64,000 bases of DNA from Paenarthrobacter nitroguajacolicus (GCF_029952445.1 NZ_JAQPPK010000007.1:1-64000); one strand, 5' to 3'; positions 51,924 through 60,820 are shown, numbered from the stretch's first letter. Notes: generated by a model from the sequence alone, not told the origin. A program made the numbers and translations.

Positions 51924-53170
51924 CAGTCAGACCCCACAAATTCGTGCATGACCTGGAGTGTGTTGACCTGGGAGATCACGTGCCCCGAGCTGTCGACCTT
52001 GTTTGTGTTCACGCCGTGGCTGTACCGCGTCATGGGGTCGGCGGTGATGTCGAGTTCATCGACTGGTCGGAACTCCGGAAGCTTGTACAGTTCGCGGGCG
52101 TTTTCGAAGAGCACCTTGTCCCGCCAGCTGGCCGGGAGGCGTCCGGCGATAAAGCGCGGGTCGTCGTAGTCCCAGTGGGGGTAGTCGCTCGAGAACATCA
52201 GCATGTCCTGGAGGCCGCCGGCTTCGATCAGCTTAATCACGTCGCGGGGGTTCTTAGGCTCCTCGAACGGCTGGGTGGTGATCCGAATCTGTTGACGGAT
52301 GGAGTCGCTGGGGCGGCGCTTGACGTTGGGAACCTCGGCGCCGAGTTCCTGCCAGTAGCGGTCGAACCGCCACATTGCCGGTGTGAGCCAGCTGAAGCCG
52401 CCCTCGACGAAGACCACGCGGAGGTCGGGAAGTTCATCAAAGACACCGTCGAAGATGAGGCTGGCGAGGTGGTTGACGTAATAATGGGACCACGATCCCA
52501 TCACTTCGATGTGGTACGAGCTGTAACCGACGGGGGTCATCGACTGCATCGAGCCTTCGCGCGTGATGTGCATGGCGATGGGCAGGCCGAGGCGGGCAGC
52601 CTCCCGCAGGACCGGACGGTACAGCGGGTGCCCGATCGGATGCACGAGTGCTTCTGGTGCGAACTGAACCTGGGGGAAATACCCATGACCGACCCATTTG
52701 TTCATCTCGGCGATTGCTCCGGCCGCGTCGCCGGGTGAAATGCGGATACCGGCGCGGTACCGGCCATGTGAGTTGTTGGCCGACCCTAGCCAGTCAGCCG
52801 CGATGTACTCGTTGATGCCGGTGCAGCGCGCAGTTTCCCACTCAGCATCCCACCACTTTGCCCTGGTCAGCGGAAGGAGCATCGCGTAGTCAGTGCTTGA
52901 TTCCTGCAATACCTGTTCGGCGTAGAGCTGCTTGTCTTCACCCGGACGCATGCCCGTGATCAGGGCGTCGGTTCGTGCAGGGGTCGGGGATGCGTAGAAA
53001 AGACGGGCATTCTCCACGTCTGCCGCGCGGTTGGTGTAGTACCTTGAACGCCACGGCTCCGGGATGTAGTCGATCATCGCGTGCATGGGGACGTCCGGAT
53101 GCGTATCCGCATCGATCGTCGCCACGCGTTTCTGGTCGCCGATCTTCAGGTCGCTCGTTTCGTTGCTCAT
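51923..53170 (-). CDS. amidohydrolase family 2 protein (ACMSD-like), first copy
   Basis: The ATG at 53170 follows AGGAGG and gives 415 residues. It has IDADTHPDVPMHAMIDYIPEPW near the N-terminus (the metal-binding DxH of the family), LPIAMHITREG, VVFVEGGFSWLTPAMWRFDRYW and the C-terminal metal strand MFSSDYPHWDYDD. Such enzymes decarboxylate or hydrolyse aromatic-derived acids. It heads the minus-strand operon and is divergent from the GntR gene, with operators between. Confidence 0.9.
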   Translation of the reverse strand: MSNETSDLKIGDQKRVATIDADTHPDVPMHAMIDYIPEPWRSRYYTNRAADVENARLFYASPTPARTDALITGMRPGEDKQLYAEQVLQESSTDYAMLLPLTRAKWWDAEWETARCTGINEYIAADWLGSANNSHGRYRAGIRISPGDAAGAIAEMNKWVGHGYFPQVQFAPEALVHPIGHPLYRPVLREAARLGLPIAMHITREGSMQSMTPVGYSSYHIEVMGSWSHYYVNHLASLIFDGVFDELPDLRVVFVEGGFSWLTPAMWRFDRYWQELGAEVPNVKRRPSDSIRQQIRITTQPFEEPKNPRDVIKLIEAGGLQDMLMFSSDYPHWDYDDPRFIAGRLPASWRDKVLFENARELYKLPEFRPVDELDITADPMTRYSHGVNTNKVDSSGHVISQVNTLQVMHEFVGSD

Positions 53171-53191
53171 TGAGGAACCTCCTTGTCCATC

Positions 53192-53207
53192 AAATAGGTG
53201 TCTATTT
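53192..53207. promoter_or_regulatory. operator AAATAG-GTGT-CTATTT (GntR type)
   Basis: A perfect 6-4-6 palindrome 22 nt upstream of the amidohydrolase start. A second element lies 51 nt further on toward the GntR gene. Confidence 0.65.
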
Positions 53208-53258
53208 ACGACCCTTGGGGCCGTTGTACTCACTGAATCTACGCACGATACTGATCGT

Positions 53259-53274
53259 AAATAACGTCCTATTT
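53259..53274. promoter_or_regulatory. operator AAATAACGTCCTATTT (GntR type)
   Basis: A palindrome with arms TAAATA/TATTTA (53258-53275) that ends at the ribosome site of the GntR gene. It suggests autoregulation. Confidence 0.6.
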
Positions 53275-53286
53275 AGGAGGTCGATG

Positions 53287-54054
53287 ATGATCGGGACGGG
53301 TGAATTCGACAAGGCCGGCGCTATGACAGCCGACAGAATCCAAAATTGGATCATCAATGAGGGATGGCCGGTGGGGTTGCATTTGGGAACCGAGCCGGAC
53401 TTGATGGCCCGCTTCACTGTTAGCCGGGGAGTCTTGCGTGAGGCTCTCAGGATGCTTGAGCAGCAGGGTGTGGTGGAGACGCGCCGCGGGCGTGGGGGCG
53501 GAGTTGTGGTGTCCCAACCTTCAACCGACTCGGTGGTGGAGGCTGCCGTACCCTACCTCCGGTTCCGCGGGGTCCGGCCAAACCATACTTTCGAGGCGCG
53601 CAGGGCACTCGAACTTTCCATGGTGCCTCTGATCATCGACCGCATGAACAATGACAATGCCCGCACCCTGGAACAATTCCTGGAATGGGAGGGGCAGCTC
53701 GCCGATGCACCGGAGGAATTCTTCGAACGAAAACACACGGCATTCCGGGGATTCCACACCATCCTCGCGGCGCTCACCGGCAACCCGGCACTTGAGTTGT
53801 TCGTCCACGTCCTGGAGTCGCTTACCTTCGCCGCCTACCGACGAAACCGGAACGCGGGTCAGCTCCAACTGGACGACAAGACCATCTACGAGCGGCATTG
53901 CGCGGTAGCAGCGGCACTCATCGCAAAGGATGCAGAACGCGCTCTTCGCGAACTCGACGAAGCAATGACGCTGGCGCGGGACCTGTACGGGGAACCGGAC
54001 CCGGTCGAAAGATTAAAGGCACGGGCGGCCAACATCCTGCTGCCCGATAAATAG
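53287..54054 (+). CDS. GntR-family regulator with FCD domain
   Basis: The ATG at 53287 has AGGAGG 6 nt upstream; an ATG at 53284 is too close. The 255-residue protein has an N-terminal winged helix (GTEPDLMARFTVSRGVLREALRMLEQQGVVETRRGRGGGVVV) and an FCD ligand domain (FEARRALELSMVPLIIDRM, FHTILAALTGNPALELFVHVLESL). FCD-type regulators sense carboxylic acids. Half-sites AAATAG at 53192, 53259, 44425 and 44481 are candidate operators. Its stop codon TAG is itself part of AAATAGG. Confidence 0.92.
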   Translation: MIGTGEFDKAGAMTADRIQNWIINEGWPVGLHLGTEPDLMARFTVSRGVLREALRMLEQQGVVETRRGRGGGVVVSQPSTDSVVEAAVPYLRFRGVRPNHTFEARRALELSMVPLIIDRMNNDNARTLEQFLEWEGQLADAPEEFFERKHTAFRGFHTILAALTGNPALELFVHVLESLTFAAYRRNRNAGQLQLDDKTIYERHCAVAAALIAKDAERALRELDEAMTLARDLYGEPDPVERLKARAANILLPDK

Positions 54055-54109
54055 GACCCCATAACGCTTGCCGGCTCGTGCCAATGTTGTCCATGCAGTC
54101 CATTTGGGC

Positions 54110-54166
54110 TGTTCGGATATGGAGCCTGGGACTTGGCTCCTCCAAACAAAATAGGAGCCTCCAACG
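54110..54166 (+). promoter_or_regulatory. hairpin and AAATAGG half-site before the aldonolactone oxidase-like gene
   Basis: GGCTCCT (54135-54141) pairs with AGGAGCC (54153-54159) around an 11-nt loop. The loop and right arm include AAATAG, the half-site seen at the GntR operators, and the arm contains the AGGAG ribosome site. It could hide the ribosome site in the mRNA. Confidence 0.4.
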
Positions 54167-55450
54167 ATGACGATGGTGAGCAACCCGGCAGAGTCGGCGA
54201 TCATGTCTGACCAGCCAAAACAAAACCAAGCATGGTCCAATTGGGCACAGAACTTCACTTCGAACCCGGCGTTGACCTTTTACCCCGATTCCGAGTCCAG
54301 AGTGGCCGATGCCGTGCGAGTGGCACTGCGCGAGAACCTCACCTTGCGCACGGCGGGCAGCAGCCTCTCCTTCTCTCCTCTGGTGACAACGCAGGGCGTT
54401 CTGCTGCACCTGGACAATCTGACCGGGATCACCTCAATTGACGAAGAGAAGCAGCGCGTTCGAGTGCTCGCGGGCACCACGGTGAAGGATCTTGCCGCCG
54501 AGTTGTGGACGCGAGGCTGGTCTCTTCGCAATCAGGGCATCATCTGGGAGCAAGCGATCGCGGGAGCGCTGAATACATCCACGCACGGAACAGGTCGAGG
54601 ACTTCGCGGTTTCTCCTCAATGCTCACCTGGGTGCGTCTGGTTGACGGCCGCGGTGAAATCATCGAAATCGGTGAGGATGACCCCCGGCTCCACGCCGTA
54701 CAGACCGGGCTTGGCCTCATGGGAGTATTCCTTGAGGTTGAACTTGAAGTAGTTCCGCGCTTCTTCCTGGAAGAGACCTTCCAGTTCCCGCATTGGGATG
54801 TCGCGGCGAAAGCTTGGGAAAACGAGGTTGCAACGAACCGCAACCACGGCCTCATGTGGCTCAAGAGCGATACCTCCGCCCAGGAGTACAGCCTTCCTTC
54901 TCCGGACGGTGAGAGCATGGCGAACCGAACGGTCTATTTCCAGGCAAACGAGATCGACCCCATCCCCGAAAACGACTGGTCCGATCGGATTGGGGCCCGG
55001 CGGGGTCCCGCATACCGAGTGCTCTCGGCGCCGATCGGCGAGGGCGCCAAATTGTTCTACGAACTCGAGTATGCCGTGCCTTACGAGGTCATCCTCGAAG
55101 CAACGGCCCTTGTTCAACGCCAAAGCGAGTTGCATCCGGAGCAGAACCACCCGATGTTCATGCGGGTCATAGAAGCCGACGACTCGTGGATGTCGCCGTT
55201 CTATGAGCGGGAATCAGCCACAATCTCGGTAGCCGGAATGCCGGGAACCGACTATTGGCCGTTCCTCCGCGCTGTGCATGAGACGTTGATGCCGTTCAAG
55301 GCTCGGGCTCACTGGGGCAAGCTTCATTTGATGACCCGCGAGGATCTTCAGCGCGCCTATCCAAAGTTTGATGAATACGTCGCACTACGACGCGAGCAGG
55401 ATCCAAACGGCCTCTTCCTCAACGATTACCTGCGGCCACTGTTCGCCTAA
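54167..55450 (+). CDS. FAD-linked aldonolactone oxidase-like flavoprotein (VAO family)
   Basis: The 427-residue protein has an FAD_binding_4 half (LRTAGSSLSFSPLVTTQGVLLHLDNLTGI, NQGIIWEQAIAGALNTSTHGTG) and an ALO C-terminal domain ending with RAHWGKLHLM, whose HWGK is the signature of D-arabinono-1,4-lactone and L-gulono-lactone oxidases. It oxidises a sugar lactone or sugar alcohol with O2 or another acceptor. The gene begins 112 nt after the GntR stop. The true substrate is not visible; alditol oxidases look similar. Confidence 0.88.
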   Translation: MTMVSNPAESAIMSDQPKQNQAWSNWAQNFTSNPALTFYPDSESRVADAVRVALRENLTLRTAGSSLSFSPLVTTQGVLLHLDNLTGITSIDEEKQRVRVLAGTTVKDLAAELWTRGWSLRNQGIIWEQAIAGALNTSTHGTGRGLRGFSSMLTWVRLVDGRGEIIEIGEDDPRLHAVQTGLGLMGVFLEVELEVVPRFFLEETFQFPHWDVAAKAWENEVATNRNHGLMWLKSDTSAQEYSLPSPDGESMANRTVYFQANEIDPIPENDWSDRIGARRGPAYRVLSAPIGEGAKLFYELEYAVPYEVILEATALVQRQSELHPEQNHPMFMRVIEADDSWMSPFYERESATISVAGMPGTDYWPFLRAVHETLMPFKARAHWGKLHLMTREDLQRAYPKFDEYVALRREQDPNGLFLNDYLRPLFA

Positions 55451-55546
55451 CCCCCTCCCGGGCCGGTGCTTCTTCATAGCAGATACAAGCCCCGGGTCAT
55501 TCAGCCAGCAAATGGCGCACCTACAAGCTGACAAGTAAGGACTCTC

Positions 55547-56605
55547 ATGCGAACACTACGCTTACATGGCCCCCGTGATGCCAGGATCGACGACGTACAG
55601 CGGCCAGACATCCGACCCGGTACGGTCAGGATAGAAGTCGCCTTCGGTGGAATCTGTGGATCCGATTTGGCCTTATATCAAGACGCACCAGTACCCCAGG
55701 ATTATGCGAACCCGATTATGGGAGAAATGGGACCCCATAGCCTGGGTCATGAGTTCGCCGGCTACGTCGTCGAGGTTGCAGAGGATGTTGACTCGCTGGC
55801 TATAGGGGACCTCGTCGCAGTGCAACCAAACTTTGCCGACGGGACGTGTCCGTCCTGTCTGGCCGGGCACCCCAACATGTGCGACAACTACGCCTTTATC
55901 GGAATTCACGGCTGGGGCGGCGGCTTCAGCGAATCGCTCGTCGTGCCAGCAGACCACGCTTTCAAGCTCCCGCCGGAATTCGCTCCTGAAGTTGCCGCAC
56001 TGATTGAACCACTCGCGGTCGCTTGGCACGCAGTGAATACCGCTGTACTGCCCGACGGCGGAACAGCCCTTGTGGTCGGTGCCGGACCCATCGGTCTAAG
56101 TCTGCTGCTTTGCCTTAAAGCTCAAGGCGCTGGACCGGTGATCGTCTCTGAGCTCAGCGAGGTGCGCAAGCAGTTGGCGCTGGACCTCGGCGCGGATCTT
56201 GTTATCGATCCGCGTGAAGAGGATGTTGCGCAAGCCGTCTTGAGGGTGACACACGGACGCGGGGCGGACGCTGCATTCGACGCTTCCGGCGTCGGAAAGG
56301 CAAGCCTTCAGGTCGCAGTAGACTCACTCGCGCCGGCCGCGCGGGCAGTCATCGTCGCAGGCTTTCACCACGACGTACCCTTGGACGTCATGCCTTTCCT
56401 CTTTAAGGAAAAGATCCTGACGGGCTCATTCGCATACACCACACAGGAATTTGAGGCAGTGCGGGACGCTATCGTCGACGGCAGGATCAAACCGGAGAGG
56501 CTCATCAGCAGCACGATCAGCCTCTCCGAGGTAGTCGAGAAGGGCATCGAACACCTGCTTGGGGATGGCCGCTCCTCTGAGGTTAAGATTCTGGTTCGAC
56601 CCTAA
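55547..56605 (+). CDS. zinc-dependent medium-chain alcohol dehydrogenase
   Basis: The 352-residue protein (ATG 55547 after AAGGA) has catalytic zinc ligands in GGICGSDLALY and GPHSLGHEFAG, a structural zinc loop GTCPSCLAGHPNMC with three visible cysteines where four are usual, and the NAD-binding ALVVGAGPIGLSLLLCLKA. The pattern is that of threonine/butanediol/sorbitol dehydrogenases. It oxidises a sugar alcohol or diol, matching the neighbouring lactone oxidase. Confidence 0.9.
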   Translation: MRTLRLHGPRDARIDDVQRPDIRPGTVRIEVAFGGICGSDLALYQDAPVPQDYANPIMGEMGPHSLGHEFAGYVVEVAEDVDSLAIGDLVAVQPNFADGTCPSCLAGHPNMCDNYAFIGIHGWGGGFSESLVVPADHAFKLPPEFAPEVAALIEPLAVAWHAVNTAVLPDGGTALVVGAGPIGLSLLLCLKAQGAGPVIVSELSEVRKQLALDLGADLVIDPREEDVAQAVLRVTHGRGADAAFDASGVGKASLQVAVDSLAPAARAVIVAGFHHDVPLDVMPFLFKEKILTGSFAYTTQEFEAVRDAIVDGRIKPERLISSTISLSEVVEKGIEHLLGDGRSSEVKILVRP

Positions 56606-57122
56606 ATGCGCTCGAGAGCGCAAACCTGTAAGCACCCCCACGCAAGCTCGTGCTTTGTGTTAATCGCAAAACCCCCTCGGTAAACTTACAAGGCCAAGCC
56701 CTTCTGGCCCGAACGAATCCACAACACCCAGGCAGGTCCCGGTCAACAGCCGGGACCTGCCGGTCCTTTTTGTGCCAGATAGACTCCCTGGACGCATCAG
56801 CAGGCGGACGTTGAACGATGCCTACGCTGAGCCTTAACGAGCACCTGCCCAGTTGTTGGTTGGGGGCCGAGTTTCCGAGGTAACACCTTCCGGAAATCCA
56901 CATCTAAAGAATCCTTGACAGAGCCTTTCTGCCGCCCTAAGTTTGTTGCAACCGATCTCAGCAACCGATCTCACTGCTAAATCTTAAGAAATGCAACCGA
57001 TCTCAAAGGAGAGACCCTGTGATTAATCGGATTCCCCGGACCGTCGGGCCCACGCAGTTAGCACGCGTCGTTTGAGCACGGCACGCTCCCGCATCAGCAA
57101 ACCTAGTCCACAGGAGAAACTC
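56606..57122. promoter_or_regulatory. intergenic region with terminator and LacI-type operator array
   Basis: About 517 nt without a gene. It holds a terminator (56731-56771) and three copies of TGCAACCGATCTCA (56947-56960, 56961-56973 with one base difference, and 56992-57005). The reverse complement TGAGATCGGTTGCA fits the LacI-family operator pattern (TG-N-A-N-CG-N-TT-N-CA). Copies 1 and 2 are directly adjacent, and copy 3 is 45 nt from copy 1. Confidence 0.7.
56731..56771 (+). terminator. rho-independent terminator after the alcohol dehydrogenase gene
   Basis: GGCAGGTCCCGG (56731-56742) pairs perfectly with CCGGGACCTGCC (56750-56761) around TCAACAG, followed by GGTCCTTTTTG. Confidence 0.85.
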
Positions 57123-58379
57123 ATGATCAAAAAGCCATGGGCCTTGGCGCTCGTTACAGCCGTCGTAGCCAGCCTTGCCCTCAGTGGCTGCTCACCCTCG
57201 GCTTCGGAACCTAAAGGTCCAGTGACGCTGAACTACTGGGATTTCCTCGATCCCAGCCAGGCTAATCCGCGTTCAAAGGCCCTAAAAGAAAACATTGCCA
57301 AGTTTGAGGCGGCCAACCCGGATATCAAGATCAACCTCTCGGTTGTTTCGCTGGGCGACATGTTGAATCGACTGCCGCAGGCCGCGGCAGCAGGTCAAGC
57401 CCCTGACGTCTTTAAGATGTTCACGCCCGTCGTTCCCCAGATGGCATCCGCCGGGGTTTACTCCCCACTGCCGGATGCTGCTTCCAAGGTGACCGACTGG
57501 CTGCGTCCCACAGACACTCTTGCTGGTCCTGATGGCAAACCGGTTGCCGTGCCGTACGAATACCGAACCTGCGCGCTCTACTACAACCAAAAGATCCTTG
57601 ACCAGATCGGTGCGACCGTTCCCACCACCTATGACCAGGTCGTCGAAGTTGCCAAGAAGGCTGCAGCCGCAGGATATACCGGCTTCGGTACCGGTTTCTC
57701 GGACACGGACAACTCGGCCATCATCAGCACCTTCTTCAATTGCTTCATGACACAGGTTGACCAGGAAATCTGGAACAAAGATGGACAAGCGGATTTCGCA
57801 ACGGACAAAGGCAACGAGTTTGGCAACTTTCTGGCCAAGCTCAGGGATGCAAAGGCTCTCGGTAGCAACGTCGTTTCAGACACATACGGCACCGTAGCTG
57901 ACGGCATGGCGAGCGGCACTGTCGCCATGGCCGTCTTAGGCACAGAACGAGCGGTTTCCTTCGGCTCGCAGAACAAGGACCTCAAGTGGACGGCCCTGCC
58001 GAAGGCGAGTACCGGCGACACGACAGGCACCACCATTGGCTGGACCTTAGGCATCGGCAATGGCAGCAAGAACACCGAGGCTGCCTGGAAGTTCATCGAG
58101 TACATGACCGGTCCGGAAGCCGGCGCCCTGATGGCAACCGGCGGTGAGGTACCCACCCGTGCAGCCACTTACCAGCAACCGTTCTTCGCCACTCCGGAGG
58201 CCAAGACCGTCAACGACATCGCCGCCTACGTCAAGAGCAACAGTGAACCACGCACGTACTCCAACACATGGACCGCGCTTGCCACTGGCCTCTCCCAATC
58301 CGGGCAGAAGCTGACCCTCAACGGTTCATCAGGCAACGACTTCATCCGTTCCGCGCAGGATGCGGCCAACAAGAACTAG
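57123..58379 (+). CDS. sugar ABC transporter substrate-binding lipoprotein (SBP family 1)
   Basis: The ATG at 57123 follows AGGAGA and gives 418 residues. It begins with a lipoprotein signal (LALVTAVVASLALSGCS, lipobox LSGC) and has the SBP_bac_1 layout: PVTLNYWDFLD, PDVFKMFTPVVPQMASAGVYSPL, VPYEYRTCALYYNQKILDQIGA and AAWKFIEYMTGPEAGALMATGG. It binds an extracellular sugar or polyol. The gene lies behind three LacI-type operators. Confidence 0.92.
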   Translation: MIKKPWALALVTAVVASLALSGCSPSASEPKGPVTLNYWDFLDPSQANPRSKALKENIAKFEAANPDIKINLSVVSLGDMLNRLPQAAAAGQAPDVFKMFTPVVPQMASAGVYSPLPDAASKVTDWLRPTDTLAGPDGKPVAVPYEYRTCALYYNQKILDQIGATVPTTYDQVVEVAKKAAAAGYTGFGTGFSDTDNSAIISTFFNCFMTQVDQEIWNKDGQADFATDKGNEFGNFLAKLRDAKALGSNVVSDTYGTVADGMASGTVAMAVLGTERAVSFGSQNKDLKWTALPKASTGDTTGTTIGWTLGIGNGSKNTEAAWKFIEYMTGPEAGALMATGGEVPTRAATYQQPFFATPEAKTVNDIAAYVKSNSEPRTYSNTWTALATGLSQSGQKLTLNGSSGNDFIRSAQDAANKN

Positions 58380-58394
58380 CCGCTCGCGGTATCC

Positions 58395-58420
58395 GGGGAG
58401 CCTGGGAAATCAGGCTCCCC
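58395..58420 (+). terminator. intercistronic hairpin between the binding protein and permease genes
   Basis: GGGGAGCCTG pairs perfectly with CAGGCTCCCC around GGAAAT, with no T tract. Such stems after binding-protein genes stabilise the upstream mRNA and lower downstream expression. Confidence 0.65.
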
Positions 58421-58436
58421 TCGGAAGGGACAGATA

Positions 58437-59369
58437 ATGTCAACCAAAAGCCCCACACGCAGCCCACGTAAGACCGCAACGCCTCCCCTAGGCACCCAGG
58501 CTCTTCGCCGAGTCCGCAGGGATCGAATGGTATGGCTCTACGTCCTCCCGGTCAGCGCCGTCTTCCTCTTTGTTTTTGTGGGGCCGCTCATCTACACGGC
58601 GTGGACGGCCCTACACGAGACGACCTATTACCAGATCGGCAAATTCTCCGGCCTGAATTCCTTCGTCCGGTTGTTCTCCGACTCCGACCTGCCGAGCCGC
58701 ATATGGACAACTTTGGTGTTCTCGCTCGGTGCCTTGGTTATCGCTTTGCCGGCGGGACTGCTCTCCGCAATAGTGCTCAACAACCTTCACCGCTTCAAGC
58801 GCTCGGTCCGGAGCCTCTTCCTCCTTCCCTGGCTGATGTCACAGGCCACTGCAGGAACAATCTGGCTCTGGTTCCTTAACCCCAACTACGGTCCTGCATC
58901 AGCTATCACTAAGTCCCTCGGGTTCGGTCCCACAGATGTATTCTCATCACCGACCAGCGCGCTGGTCGCAGTAACCCTGATGACAGCATGGTGGTCCTAC
59001 CCGCAAGCCATGCTCCTCTTCCTGGGCGCACTTCAAACAATTCCGGAGGAGCTCCGTGAAAGCCTGAAAGTGGACGGCGGTGGCATCTGGCACGGACTTG
59101 TGAACATCACCCTTCCCTACCTACGCAACACCATCGTCTCCGTCGTGGTGGTCCTACTCATGCTCTATGTCCAAATGGTCACCATCATCCTGGTCACCAC
59201 AAGAGGAGGCCCCATCGGCTCAACAGAAACCTTGTCCATGCGGGTCTACAACCAGATGTTCGACAAATTCGATCTCTCTGGAGCCTCAGCAACGGCAATC
59301 CTGCTTTTCGCCGTCAACATCGCCCTAACCCTCGTCGCCATTCGCTTCCGACGGAAGGAAAGCCTGTGA
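58437..59369 (+). CDS. sugar ABC transporter permease, MalF-like
   Basis: The 310-residue protein has six hydrophobic segments and the cytoplasmic EAA loop EELRESLKVDGGGIWHGLVNITLPYL that contacts the ATPase. It pairs with the next permease, whose ATG overlaps its stop (GTGAG). No ATPase gene follows, as is usual for actinobacterial sugar importers that use a shared MsiK-type ATPase. Confidence 0.93.
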   Translation: MSTKSPTRSPRKTATPPLGTQALRRVRRDRMVWLYVLPVSAVFLFVFVGPLIYTAWTALHETTYYQIGKFSGLNSFVRLFSDSDLPSRIWTTLVFSLGALVIALPAGLLSAIVLNNLHRFKRSVRSLFLLPWLMSQATAGTIWLWFLNPNYGPASAITKSLGFGPTDVFSSPTSALVAVTLMTAWWSYPQAMLLFLGALQTIPEELRESLKVDGGGIWHGLVNITLPYLRNTIVSVVVVLLMLYVQMVTIILVTTRGGPIGSTETLSMRVYNQMFDKFDLSGASATAILLFAVNIALTLVAIRFRRKESL

Positions 59370-60226
59370 GCACCACAACCCCGCGCCGCCAGCTACGCCT
59401 GGGCAATTTCTTGCGGGCAGTCCCGGCCTGGACGTACATCATACTTTCCGCCGCGGTCGTACTCCCGCCCGTTGCATGGATTGTGTCCACGTCGCTCAAG
59501 ACCGCTTCGGGCACACTGGAATTCCCGCCAAGATGGATACCCGCCCCGTTCTCTTCCGAAGGCTATGTTGGTCTTCTGACATCGACGAACATCCGCTTCT
59601 TCGCAAACTCCCTCATCTATGCCGGGGGTTCCATCGTCCTTGCTCTGGCCATCTGCATACCCGCAGCCTACGTGGCCACGAGATACCGCAGCCGCCGCAT
59701 GGAAACACTGATGACAGGGATCCTCGTCCTATCCATGGTCCCGGCGATCGTTGTCTTTATCGCCTTGTACTCCATGTTCGTCAAAACCGCATTGATCAAC
59801 ACCTACCCCATGATGATCATCGTCTACACTGCAATCATCTGCGGACAAACCATCCTGTTTCTGCGCAATTTCATCGAGAACATACCCGTCGAAATCGAGG
59901 AAGCGGCAGCAATCGATGGCTGCTCCAGGATGCAAATCTTGTGGCGCATTATCCTCCCGCTCATCAGGCCAGGTATCGCTGCTGTCGCCATCTTTATCTT
60001 CGTGTTCGTTTGGAACGACTTCCTGGTGGGCACCGTCCTCGCCACCACAGAAGACATGAAGACCGTGCAGAACGGCATAGTGCGATACATAACCACCGGC
60101 TTCGGTAGCTTCTGGGGGCTCTTCGCCGCATTCATCGTCGTTGCCTTCATACCCGTGCTCTCAATCTTCCTGGCATTCCAGCGCTGGTTTGTTGCCGGAA
60201 TGACCTCCGGTGGCGTGAAGGGGTAG
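59366..60226 (+). CDS. sugar ABC transporter permease, MalG-like
   Basis: The 286-residue protein has six membrane segments and the EAA loop IEEAAAIDGCSRMQILWRIILPLIRPG. The segment RFFANSLIYAGGSIVLALAICIPAAYVATRY matches the second and third helices of MalG-type permeases. It is the last gene of the operon before a strong hairpin. Confidence 0.93.
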   Translation: MSTTTPRRQLRLGNFLRAVPAWTYIILSAAVVLPPVAWIVSTSLKTASGTLEFPPRWIPAPFSSEGYVGLLTSTNIRFFANSLIYAGGSIVLALAICIPAAYVATRYRSRRMETLMTGILVLSMVPAIVVFIALYSMFVKTALINTYPMMIIVYTAIICGQTILFLRNFIENIPVEIEEAAAIDGCSRMQILWRIILPLIRPGIAAVAIFIFVFVWNDFLVGTVLATTEDMKTVQNGIVRYITTGFGSFWGLFAAFIVVAFIPVLSIFLAFQRWFVAGMTSGGVKG

Positions 60227-60261
60227 CTGAATCGCCCATTCACCGCACTGTCCGACAACTC

Positions 60262-60309
60262 AGAAGCAGGCCCCGTGGCCGTCTCCGACGGCTCACGGGG
60301 CCTGCTTCT
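60262..60309. terminator. bidirectional-looking terminator hairpin
   Basis: AGAAGCAGGCCCCGTG (60262-60277) pairs with CACGGGGCCTGCTTCT (60294-60309) between the convergent sugar operon and the VOC gene. No T run is present on either side. Confidence 0.65.
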
Positions 60310-60372
60310 GCGGCGCCAAGGACGTCCAACTCGCTGACTGACCCCAACGTGCAGTGACTTGTGCCCCCCGGC

Positions 60373-60816
60373 TTAAGCCGGACGCCAGTCCGGCGGCTGA
60401 ATCAGCTCAACGCGATTTCCGTCAGGATCGAGGAGGTATACCAACCAACCGCCGGCAATGGGGCCTGAAGTCGGGGCCACGGGTTCGGATACCGCGCTGT
60501 AACCACGCGCTGTCATCCTGGCGTAAACCTGTCGCACGTCGATATCCGTAAAGGCAAGATGAGCCGTGCCCGGTTGGGCCTCTGATGGGTTAACGGCCGG
60601 CAGTAGCGGCTCGGCATGGGCGAGTTCCAGCCGAAAGGATCCGTCACTGGTAGCGAGCAGCATAGCCCTGACCTTGACGTTGGGACGGCCGTAGAGATCG
60701 CCAATGTATGGTCCCGATGTCCACGCATCCAAACGCGTTAGTCCGAGGCCGTCGACATAAAATTGCTCGCTGCGCTCCATATCCGTCACGTGCAGGGCGG
60801 TGTGATGATGTCGCAT
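60373..60816 (-). CDS. VOC-family (glyoxalase/bleomycin-resistance fold) protein
   Basis: The 147-residue protein has the two-module VOC fold: HHHTALHVTDMERSEQFYVDGLGL at the N-terminus and the second unit AHLAFTDIDVRQVYARM...GWLVYLLDPDGNRVELIQPP. Metal-ligand candidates are His at residue 6 region, Glu in LELAHAE, His in TAHLAF and Glu in VELIQPP. It could be a dioxygenase, epimerase or lyase. It lies 4 nt after the SDR gene and so is cotranscribed with it. Confidence 0.87.
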   Translation of the reverse strand: MRHHHTALHVTDMERSEQFYVDGLGLTRLDAWTSGPYIGDLYGRPNVKVRAMLLATSDGSFRLELAHAEPLLPAVNPSEAQPGTAHLAFTDIDVRQVYARMTARGYSAVSEPVAPTSGPIAGGWLVYLLDPDGNRVELIQPPDWRPA

Positions 60817-60820
60817 TTAG

